Below are positions 55,691 to 64,000 of a stretch of 64,000 nucleotides of DNA, in pieces. The stretch lies in the NCBI GenBank assembly GCA_036417435.1, contig CM070907.1, forward strand, positions 60,248,001 through 60,312,000, in the 5' to 3' direction. Position 1 is the first letter of the stretch. Each line of letters starts with the position of its first letter. This DNA is from Inia geoffrensis (lineage: Eukaryota > Chordata > Mammalia > Artiodactyla > Iniidae). A model generated the notes under the pieces. It was not told where the DNA came from, searched no databases, and was given only the letters and a program-made list of their open reading frames with translations. Position numbers and translations under genes: made by a program.

Positions 55691-57288
55691 ACATCTCCAA
55701 CTCTAGTCAGATAAAATCTTTTTAAATGAACGCAAGTCTTTAAAATGATTCTCCTTTTTCCTTTCAAAAGCACAAAATGCATTAGATGCGTTCCTGAACA
55801 TGCTTAGGAAAAAAGAAAACCAACTAAAAGCTTTTACAAGATGCCTTTTTATCACTGCATGGCAGAGAATAAAATCAGTTCTTGTTATTCCTTAGACAGA
55901 CAGCCCTTTTTGGCCTCCTGGGTTCTATAGATTTCAGTTCTCCCTATTGTTATAAACCATGACACAGCATGTGACTCACAAAAGAAAATTACTTTTTCAA
56001 AGAAGGCACTGAAGCTGCCCTTGTGAAAGTGATGCCTCCAGTTTGTGAAGGTCAGTTTACTGAGGGCAAAATCATAAGGCAATCTTCCCAAGCATCTTGG
56101 GTACCATCTATCACCTACGTGTTCAGACCATGCATAAAAACCTGGATTTCAACTTATGGGCTGGAGAGACAGCATCTGACCAAACCCCCTCAGTGACAAG
56201 GCAAGAGAAAAGGAAATGGCTGCAGTCTGATTAAAGCCAGCCCATTGAGTGAGTTCTCAGAGTTCTAAAAGTCCCTGACACTGTAGCTGTCCAAACGAAG
56301 AATGAGAATGGCTGACTTACTCAAAAATACCGTATATCTCAATTTCTCAAATGGTTCAATTTCTTCTTCACTATTGTGTTGACATATCCATCTCCCTAAA
56401 GTGCATAAGGCACTGTCCTTATGATCAGAATTTTTCTTTGTTTTGGTTTCATCCCGATGGAGCTGCTCAAACCTTAAAAACTTATAGAAGTCCTCTCCCA
56501 TCATCCCTCTGTTCCTCTGCTATAACCCAAAAAACCTTGGTCACAAAACGTGCAAGACCTTAATGTGGTCCAAAAAGAAGAATGGAGTAAGCCATTCTTA
56601 TTGTTCAAAGGGGCTTGGAAAACTCAGGTCTCATCCAGACTGGCATCAGTAGGAGAAGGGTCCAATTTCATGGGATAGGATACAGGGGCAGGAGCCTACA
56701 GTTAGTCATGATATTCATTGTCTCTATCTATCTAGTTATGTCTGGGTTGAAGCTGGACTGTAGATTGACCAGTAGAGAATGTGGATCCAAGCTCCAGGTC
56801 ATAGGAGTTGTCCAGCATTAGAGATCTAGGGATTTACTTTCTTGAAAGTTCAAGGAAATTCATGGGAAATAACTATCCCTAAAAAAGAAATTTTCATTGT
56901 ATAGTCAGTCCTAAAGCCTGATTGTATATACACAGACAGGGAGTTAAGGAAAACGCCCAATAGACATGTCTATTTCCAAGTCTTATTCCAAGCAAAACAT
57001 ATAAAAGATGAGGACAAGACCATGTCCAAACTCCACTTGCGTTTTGTGGAAATTTCAGCACACCACCAAACTTGGCACTCATCAGCTCACATCCAAGATG
57101 TGCTGAGCCTAGAAGCTGAATATCTTTAGTATGCATATCCTAGCTGTCCTAGAGGAGTAAGAGCCTAGCCTCCTGAACCCCTACTTCCACCACAGTCCCC
57201 TCTGGCAGGTAAGCCCATTAGTCCCACCAGCTGAGACTGTCAAAATTGTATCATAAATGGATTTAAGTGGGTATGTCTCAGTATCTTC
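55691..57288. other. Long unassigned intergenic stretch
   Basis: No repeat recognised over 1.6 kb. Minus frames 55885-56091 (68 codons), 56265-56504 (79 codons, charged: QHNSEEEIEPFEKLRY) and 56894-57136 (80 codons) have no domain I know, and splice-site context cannot be judged from one genome. Confidence 0.35.
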
Positions 57289-57767
57289 TGTGATGGTTAA
57301 TTTCATGTGTCAATTTGACTGGGCTAAGGGATGTCCAGATACCTGATAAAACATTATTTTTCAGTGTGTCTGTGAAGGTGTTTCTGGAAGAGACTAGCAT
57401 TTGATTTGGTAGACTGAGGAAAGAGACCCTCCCTCACCACAATGGATGGATATCATCCAGTCCTTTGAGGGTCTGAATGGAACAAAAAGGCAAAGGGAGA
57501 GCGATTTCTCTCTTCTTGAACTGGCACATCCATCTTTTCCTGCCCTTTAACTTCAGAGATCCTGATACTCAGGCCCTGGGACTCAAACTGAAAACAATAG
57601 GCTTTCCTGGTTCCCCAGATTGCAGACAGCAGATTGTGGGACTTTTCAGTCTCCATACTCATGTGACCCAATTCCAATATTCAAGCTTGCTCGTTCTCTC
57701 CCTCCCTCTCTCTCTCTCTCTCTCTCCCCTGTTTATTCTGTCTCTCTGGAGAACCCTGACTAATACA
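57289..57767 (+). mobile_element. MLT2-like ERVL LTR
   Basis: 479 bases from TGTGATGGTTAA to the terminal ctaataca. Internal order (cttgactgggctaaggg-like, gtgtctgtgaaggtgtttct, ggtagactgaggaaagagac, ggacatccatctt-like, ctggagaaccctgactaata) matches MLT2A-type LTRs of the ERVL group. A (CT)n run at 57696-57729 takes the place of the usual A/T-rich polyadenylation region. Solo LTR; no internal sequence adjoins it. Confidence 0.8.
57696..57729. repeat. (CT)n microsatellite in LTR
   Basis: C/T run inside the MLT2-like LTR. Confidence 0.9.
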
Positions 57768-57769
57768 CG

Positions 57770-57862
57770 TTCAAGTATGTACTGAATACCTACAAAGTAG
57801 CAAATACTCAGCTAAGCTCTCAAGTTACAGAGACACGATCCTTCCTTCAAAGAGTTCACAGA
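57770..57862 (-). repeat. L2 LINE, reverse strand, left part
   Basis: agtatgtactgaatacctac, ctcagctaagctctcaagtt, ccttccttcaaagagttcac. It resumes at about 59947. Confidence 0.6.
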
Positions 57863-57864
57863 AA

Positions 57865-59575
57865 AGACCTGTATACAGAAAACTACAAAACACTGATGAA
57901 AGGAATCAAAGAAATACAAACAGACGGAGAGATAGACCATGTTCTTGGACTGGAAGAATCAATATTGTTAAAATGACTATACTATCCTAAGCAATCTACA
58001 GATTCAGTGCAATCCCTCTCAAACTACCAATGGCATTTTTCACAGAACTAGAACAAAAACTTTTACAATTTGTATGGAAACACAAAAGACCCTGAATAGC
58101 CAAAGCAATCTTGAGAAAGCAAAACACAGCTGCAGGAACCAGCTCCCTGACTTCAGACTATACTACAAAGCTACAGGAGTCAAGACAGTATGGTACCGGC
58201 ACAAAAACAGAAATATAGATCAATGGAACAGGATAGAAAGCCCAGAGATAAACCCATGAACGTATGGTTACCTTATCTTTTTTTGTGTGTGGTATGCAGG
58301 CCTCTCACTGTTGTGGCCTCTCCCGTTGTGGAGCACAGGCTCCAGACGCACAGGCCCAGCAGCCATGGCTCATGGGCCTAGCAGCTCCGCGGCATGTGGG
58401 ATCTTCCCAGACCAGGGCACGAACCCGTGTTCCCTGCATCGGCAGGCGGATTCTCAACCACTGCGCCACCAGGGAAGCCCCTGGTCACCTTATCTTTGAT
58501 AAAGGAGGCAAGAATATACAATGGAGAAAAGACAGCCTCTTCAATAAGTGGTGCTGGGAAAACTGGACAGGTACATGTAAAAGAATGAAATTAGAACACT
58601 CCCTAACACTATACACAAAAATAAACTCAAAATGGGTTAAAGACCTAAATGTAAGACCAGACACTATAAAACTCTTAGAGGAAAACATAGGCAGAACACT
58701 CTATGACGTAAATCACAGCAAGATCCTTTTTGACACACCTCCTAGGGAAATGGAAATAAAAACAAAAATAAACAAATGGGACCTAATGAAACTTAAAAGC
58801 TTTTGCACAGCAAAGGAAACTATAAACAAGACAAAAAAACAACCCTCAGAATGGGAGAAAATATTTGCAAATGAACCAACTGAAAAAGGATTAACCTCCA
58901 AAATGTACAAGCAGCTCATACAGCTCAATATCAAAAAAAACACAAAAAACCCAATCCAAAAGTGGGCAAAAGACCTAAATAGACATTTCCCCAAAGAAGA
59001 CATAGAGATGGCCAAGAGGCGCATGAAAAGATACTCAACATCACTAATCATTAGAGAAATGCGAATCAAAACCACAATGAGGTATCACCTCACAGTGGTC
59101 AGAATGGCCATCATCAAAAAATCTACAAACAATAAATGCTGGAGAGGGTGTGGAGAAAAGGGAACCCTCTTGCACTGCTGGTGGGAATGTAAATTGGTAC
59201 AGCCACTATGAAGAACAGTATGGAGGTTCCTTAAAAAACTACAAATAGAATTACCATATGACCCAGCAATCCCACTACTGGGCATAAACCCTGAGCAAAC
59301 CATAATTCAAAAAGTGTCATGTACCACAATGTTCATTGCAGCTCTATTTACAATAGCCAGGCCATGGAAGCAACCTAAGTGTCCATCGACAGATGAATAG
59401 ATAAAGAAGATGTGGCACATATATACAATGGAATATTACTCAGCCATAAAAAGAAATGAAATTGAGCTATTTGTAGTGAGGTGGATGGACCTAGAGACTG
59501 TCATACAGAGTGAAGTAAGTCAGAGAGAGAAAAACAAATACTGTATGCTAACACATATATATGGAATCTTAAAAA
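57865..59575 (+). pseudogene. L1 ORF2 C-terminal remnant split by a SINE
   Basis: Pieces: 57865-58260 (several frames, with WKHKRP-like and [12 protein letters not shown] residues), then after the SINE 58482-59211, with [60 protein letters not shown] and a stop where a Trp codon is usual, then 59410-59616 (YTMEYYSAIKRNEIELF). Not functional. Confidence 0.85.
58281..58481 (-). mobile_element. CHR-type SINE, reverse strand, in L1 ORF2
   Basis: Reads from a short T-run through gcaggcctctcactgttgtg, cagccatggctcatgggcct, the reverse B-box-like cagggcacgaacccgtg and gcgccaccagggaagcccc. The host sequence is duplicated: tggttaccttatcttt (58265-58280) and tggtcaccttatcttt (58482-58497), one mismatch in 16. 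Confidence 0.95.
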
Positions 59576-59946
59576 AAAAAAAGGTTCTGAAGAACCTATG
59601 GGCAGGACAGGAATAAAGACGCAGACATAAAGAATGGACTTGAGGACACAGGGAGGTGGAAGGGTAAGCTGGGATGAAGTGAGAGAGTAGCATTGACATA
59701 TATACACTGCCAAATGTAAAATAGCTAGTGGGAAGCAGCTGCATAGCACAGGGAGATTAGCTCCCTGACCACCTAGATGGGTGGATAGGGAGGGTGGGAG
59801 GGAGGCTCAAGAGGGAGGGGATATGGGGATATATGTATACATATAGCTGATTCACTTTGTTATAAGCAGAAACTAACATAACATTGTAAAGCAATTATAC
59901 TCCAACCAAGCAGTAAAAAAAAAAAAAAAAAAAAAGAGTTCACAGA

Positions 59947-60420
59947 TTAGTTGGAAACACAGGGAACAAAGAAATAATTATAATATAGTATGAAATATTG
60001 ATGAATGCAATATTAAGATACGTAGAATATTATGGCTGTGTTTCAAAGAAGTCCCTAACCCAACTTAGAGAGTTCAAGGAAGTCTACATGATTGAAGTAG
60101 TTCAAGAATTCTTTTATTGGATTTGAATATTTTATTTGAGTACACTGTGTACTAAAGAGTGAGTAGGAGTTAGTGAGGAGGAGTGTGTGGGGTGAGCATT
60201 CTAGACAGAGAGAATGGCATAAGTAAAAGCAAAGGCAAAAAAAGAGCCATGTGCACTAGGAACTACGAGCAGTTTCCTGTTGCTGGAACATAATGTATGT
60301 GGCAGGGAGGGAAGGAGATGAACCCAGAGAGGAAGTTGGAAATGAGAATATGGAGGGCTTTGCATGATCGTAGACTTTCCCTGGTGAAAGATGGAGAGTC
60401 GTTATGACCCCTAATTATTA
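59947..60420 (-). repeat. L2 LINE, reverse strand, right part
   Basis: ggtgagcattctagacagag, aaagcaaaggcaaaaaaaga, ggagggctttgcatgatcgt follow the reverse L2 consensus and continue 57770-57862. Confidence 0.6.
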
Positions 60421-60491
60421 GCATAGCTAGTCAGACTGATACTCAAAACAAAATAAGAAAATGTATTCTTCTTTCTCTGGAATCAGTTTTT

Positions 60492-60615
60492 TTTTAGACA
60501 CTCTTTTTTTTTTAAATATTCTTTTCCATCATGGTTTATCACAGGATATTGAATATAGTTCCCTGTGCTATACGGTAGGACCTTGTTGTTTATCCATTCT
60601 ATATATAATAGTTTA
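60492..60615 (-). mobile_element. 124-base older L1 tail, reverse strand, with duplication
   Basis: ttcttttccatcatggttta, gatattgaatatagttccct, accttgttgtttatccattc. Flanked by ctggaatcagttttt at 60477-60491 and 60616-60630, an exact match. Confidence 0.9.
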
Positions 60616-60624
60616 CTGGAATCA

Positions 60625-60790
60625 GTTTTTGATCTGAAATGACTCCACCATTTATCGTGTGATTTTAGGAAACTCAGTTAACTTCATTAAGACTCCCTTT
60701 TCCCTATCTCTAAAATGGGGGTCACCACACATTACAAAGTTTTTGTGAGGAATACATGACATAAAAGATTTAAATGTGCTGGAGTCATAA
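60625..60790 (+). repeat. MIR SINE
   Basis: ccaccatttatcgtgtgatt, ttccctatctctaaaatggg, agtttttgtgaggaatacat. Confidence 0.58.
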
Positions 60791-61509
60791 CACAAACCCA
60801 GTACAAAATCAAGACTCTTGCCAATTATGACATCTGCCTACTCTAAGGGTTCTGTGACAGGATAAAACAGTCTTCACCGAAAAGAATATTAATGGAGAAC
60901 CTCTTCTTCACGATCTTGTTATACTGAATAAAAAAATAAAGTGAGGTTATCCTTCCCTACAGTTTCATCTGTAGGTCATCTGTTCTTCCTACAGCAGAGC
61001 ATCAATAACTTGCAGTATATAGGAGCTGACTGAATGAAAAGTTTTATTTAATTGGGAAATCAATGAATAGGAAGAGGTCATCAAGGTCACAGAGACTGTA
61101 TCATCCTGACCAATCTCACTCTCTTGCCCTTTCTCTGGGTCTTCCATCATCATATCACAGTTGCCAATTCCTCAGCAGTCTTAATTATGGGCACAGTCAT
61201 TTGTCTTCAAATATCACAGCTCTGTGAAATCTATGCATCAATAAATACAGCTCAAAAGCTGTTTTCCACACTGTTGGAGAGTTCATTGCTTCTGTGGTTA
61301 AAGCAAATGTCATTCTTTACCTTTGAGGGGGACTTTCAAGGTCTCCGAGTGACTGGAGGCTTCCTATAAAGTCAGAACAAAGAACACCTAGTTTTAGGAC
61401 TTGAAGTTATGCCTCAAAAAAATCTACACTTTCAGATTAGCTCACCGTGGCCAAAGAGTAGCAAGCCAAGCTTCCAGGGTTAAACAGAGTCAGATAATCA
61501 ATTCTGTGC
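60791..61509. other. Unassigned intergenic sequence
   Basis: No repeat recognised. The 81-codon plus frame 61124-61369 has no known motif. Confidence 0.35.
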
Positions 61510-62280
61510 TTTGAAATAAATGTCTTCTTTGTGCCAACCATCATTCCTTTGCCCACTTCCTCTTTCAGAAAGCATTTACGGGGTATGAGAAGTGTGTCAT
61601 ATATTTGGAGGGGAAATAGAGTAAAATGAGAAATGGCATCTACCCTCAAGATTAGCGGCGGAGGCAAATACACTCAAAAGAATTTAAAGCAAGCATAAGG
61701 GCACTATGACAAAAATCTTATCAGTACATAGTATCTCAAGACTAATTCAAGTACAAAACGGGCATCAGAGGAAGCACCACAGAAGGTGTGAAACCTGAAT
61801 TGAATCGCAAAATGAATGTGTATCCAGCTGTCAGGAATGGGAATTAAGGAAGAAAAAGCTTGTCATATACATGTAGCAGAATAAATGAAGGGACAGAAAT
61901 ATGTTGAACATATATGACCAATCTAGGGGCTGTAAGTCATTTGGTATGAAGGGCACATGGGGTAGGAATAGAGGCAGAAGGAGAAGGGAGGCAAGAAGGA
62001 AACGGATCATAGAATGTCTTGCATAGTTTAAGAAAGTTTAAGGTCATTGATAAACTGTAAGCAGGAAAATTACATACTAAATATATTTTAGAAAAATCAT
62101 CCTGACTGCCAGCATGGATAATGAATTAGAGAGGGGAGAGGAAGGAAGACCGTTTGGGGGCAGGTGCAATAATTTAGGAAAGAGACCATGAGAACCAAAC
62201 TGTAGTAGTAGTAGTAAGGATATAGATGAGTGAACAAGCATGAATGAGGATGACAATTCCAAAGACATGGCTGAGAGCTG
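61510..62280 (-). repeat. Long L2 LINE segment, reverse strand
   Basis: Collinear with reverse L2: ctaccctcaagattag, cagctgtcaggaatgggaat, agggacagaaatatgttgaa, gaaaaatcatcctgactgcc, gcaggtgcaataatttagga, agacatggctgagagctggc. Confidence 0.6.
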
Positions 62281-62409
62281 GCAAAGAATGAAGTTCTTGG
62301 TTACCTCTTTCCACAAAGAGGTGAGTACCGGCTTGGAAATCAGTAAGATGAGGACTAGCCAGAGCAAAAAGATGGTGAGATAAGAGAGTGGAGAATTTAA
62401 TTCTGTTAA

Positions 62410-62530
62410 ATGTACCTGATTTTTATTGGACACCCAGATCATATCAGGAACTATGATACATCATGCCTCATCCTGTGCAGAGATGAACAAGACCAAATCT
62501 CTGCCTCAAAGCACAGCAAAGACACATGGG
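62410..62530 (-). repeat. L2 LINE fragment, reverse strand
   Basis: cagatcatatcaggaactat, agatgaacaagaccaaatct, ctctgcctcaaagcac. Confidence 0.5.
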
Positions 62531-62574
62531 CTAAGTGGCTGTATAAGTACTAGATGACCAAAAGATAAGTACAA

Positions 62575-62740
62575 TTCTCCCACTGCCCTGCTATGTTTCA
62601 CTTGTCTATTGTGTTTATTGTCCATTTCTCCCCACCCTCAACTAGAATGTAAGTGCTATGAGAGCAAAAGTTTTTTGCCACCTGTAACAGTATTTGGCGT
62701 ATAATAAGTTCTCATTAAGTATTTACTGAATTAAATCAAT
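62575..62740 (+). repeat. L2 LINE 3' end
   Basis: gtctattgtgtttattgtcc, aactagaatgtaagtgctat, gagagcaaaagttttttgcc, agtatttactgaattaaatc. Confidence 0.62.
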
Positions 62741-64000
62741 TTATCCCAATCAGAACTTAGGTGTTCTCTCAGTTTATAGGTTCATATATTTAAATCTGGA
62801 GATTCTAAGCTATTGTTTCTTTCAATACTGCCTCTACCCTGTTATCTTCATCTATTACTTCTATTATGTTGGAATCTCTGACTTCCATGTCTCAATTTCT
62901 TCATTTTCTATCTCTTTGCCTCTTGTGCTACATTCTGGATAACTTTCTCAGAACTATGTTCAGAATCTTTATTTCTCCCCTCACCTTTCAACTGAGTGCT
63001 TTATTTTAATGACCTTTTTTTCATTTCTAGAATTTCACTTTGGTGCTGTTTCAAATCTGCCTGTGATTTTTCAGATTACCTGGTTTGTGCCTTAGTTTCT
63101 ATTCCTCTTTGATCCTTTGTCCCTGTAATCATTTTAACTCTATTTATTTTAACATCTATTTTAGATTGTTTTATTATTTCTATATCTTGGGTGATAGTTA
63201 GTTCATCTGTTGATGTTTGTTTCACCTGCTGAATTCTCTCATGGCAATTTAGTCCATTGTGTGATTTTTAATATTTGACTGTGTGCTCATCTTTAACAGC
63301 ACTGTGGGAGTCTTGGGGCTCTGGAAATATCCCTGTAGGGTGTGTTAAATCTGCCTCTGTTAGTCTCCACAATCTCTGCTGGTTCTAGACTAGTTTTTAA
63401 GTTAACTTTTTGGTTTGGTATTCATAGTACCTCGGTTCTACTTTGAATTGTATTCCATAGCCATAGGGTGCACATCTGGGGTTCTGATTTCTCATTGGTG
63501 TTTTGTTTACCAGGCACAGCCCCAGGTGGATTACAAACGTCCTTACTGCCTCGCAGAAGAGACAGACCAGGTCTTCCTGGTCCTTATTCCTAGAATAGAC
63601 AGATCTTCATGGCTCCTCCCTTTAGTCAGATTGTGCATCTATAGCATGAGACTGAGATCCAAGGCCTTAAATACCCTCCTGATACCAATATCAGAGAATG
63701 CTAGTCCCCAGTCTCCAGACTTTAAATTCTACATATTACAGTAACCATATAGCTTTTTTGGATTTACTGCTCTGATTTTGAGCTTTCTCTTTGTTTTGGC
63801 ATTTCTGTGCATTTTCTGTTCTTGGTTTATTCTTTAGCGATGTATGCAAAAATTCTTTTCTATAATTGGATACATTTTCAGAAATTTGAAGTAGGAAGAG
63901 CAGTCATCCATTTCACCTCAATCTGCCATATTCATAACTCCATAATCCTGAAACCAACAATGGCAGCTTCAATCTTCGTTGTGCAAGTTGCAAAAATTTA
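62741..64000. other. T-rich sequence, possibly the reverse strand of an ancient L1
   Basis: Long T-rich stretch (62900-63250: cctttttttcatttctagaa, ttattttaacatctatttta) followed by 63300-63950, which includes a 109-codon plus frame (63415-63744) and ends ctcaatctgccatattcata. The composition and the last motif resemble the reverse complement of an old L1M 5' half, but I cannot fix the family or edges. Confidence 0.35.

Larger units (their letters stand above)
57863..59932 (+). mobile_element. 5'-truncated L1 with 14-base duplication, carrying an antisense SINE
   Basis: Begins in ORF2 after the reverse transcriptase core (aaaagacctgtatacagaaa) and runs to a 3'UTR with G-rich tract (59775-59822) and an A-run of about 20. 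Flanked by aaagagttcacaga at 57849-57862 and 59933-59946, an exact match. The usual AATAAAG before the tail reads accaagcag. Without the SINE its length is about 1.87 kb. Confidence 0.96.

Noticed and set aside
56265..56504. 79-codon charged minus-strand frame as an exon
   Set aside because: Length is compatible with chance in this composition, no motif is known, and flanking splice sites cannot be judged.
63415..63744. 109-codon plus-strand frame as a gene
   Set aside because: It lies in repeat-like T-rich sequence and has no familiar domain.

Overview
This is a mammalian, non-genic window. The organism is most likely a cetacean or a close relative within Cetartiodactyla. The main evidence is a set of tRNA-derived SINEs of the CHR type (heads reading ggcttccctggtgg, pol III B-box-like gttcgagccc) together with an artiodactyl-type L1 whose 3' end is repeated many times (gcaattatactccaataaag, G-rich tract, A-tail). 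I recognised no BovB or pig PRE-1 sequence, which argues against a ruminant or a pig. I found no protein-coding exon, RNA gene, CRISPR array or prokaryotic feature that I can support. The only long open frames belong to dead L1 copies, to SINEs or to simple repeats.

Layout. Positions 1-7012 are L1-rich: a rearranged L1 with 5'UTR, part of ORF2 and a 3' end (1-3856), a 5'-truncated L1 (3922-4833), and an older L1 tail (6005-6481) joined to a younger one (6482-7012). Positions 7013-27600 are mostly old DNA with MIR and L2 fragments, three SINEs, two ERV-type LTRs (8854-9212, 20090-20720), a TSD-flanked L1 (12276-13786) and a nested L2/repeat/L1 block (16090-17660). Positions 27772-34523 are one near-full-length L1 of about 6.75 kb. 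It sits inside an L2, is flanked by a 10-base target-site duplication, and carries a foreign L1 3'UTR segment between its 5'UTR and ORF1 and a SINE near the end of ORF2. Positions 34524-57288 again hold old repeats: MIR, L2, an L1M inserted in a MIR, an LTR inserted in an L2, a second LTR related to the one at 20 kb, a hAT-like fragment, several MaLR (MLT1/MST-like) LTRs, and a CHR SINE with a perfect 15-base duplication at 45.7 kb. Positions 57289-64000 hold an MLT2-like ERVL LTR, an L1 (57863-59932) that landed in an L2 and was then hit by an antisense SINE, more L2, and unassigned T-rich sequence.

The sequences do not act together as a pathway. What can be read is an insertion history: MIR and L2 are oldest, then L1M, MaLR and ERVL elements, then artiodactyl L1, then CHR SINEs. 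I see no undescribed biological system. The most unusual structures are two L1 copies with non-standard junctions (near 995 and near 28848-29165). Repeat family names come from memory of consensus sequences, and edges of the old repeats are approximate to tens of bases.
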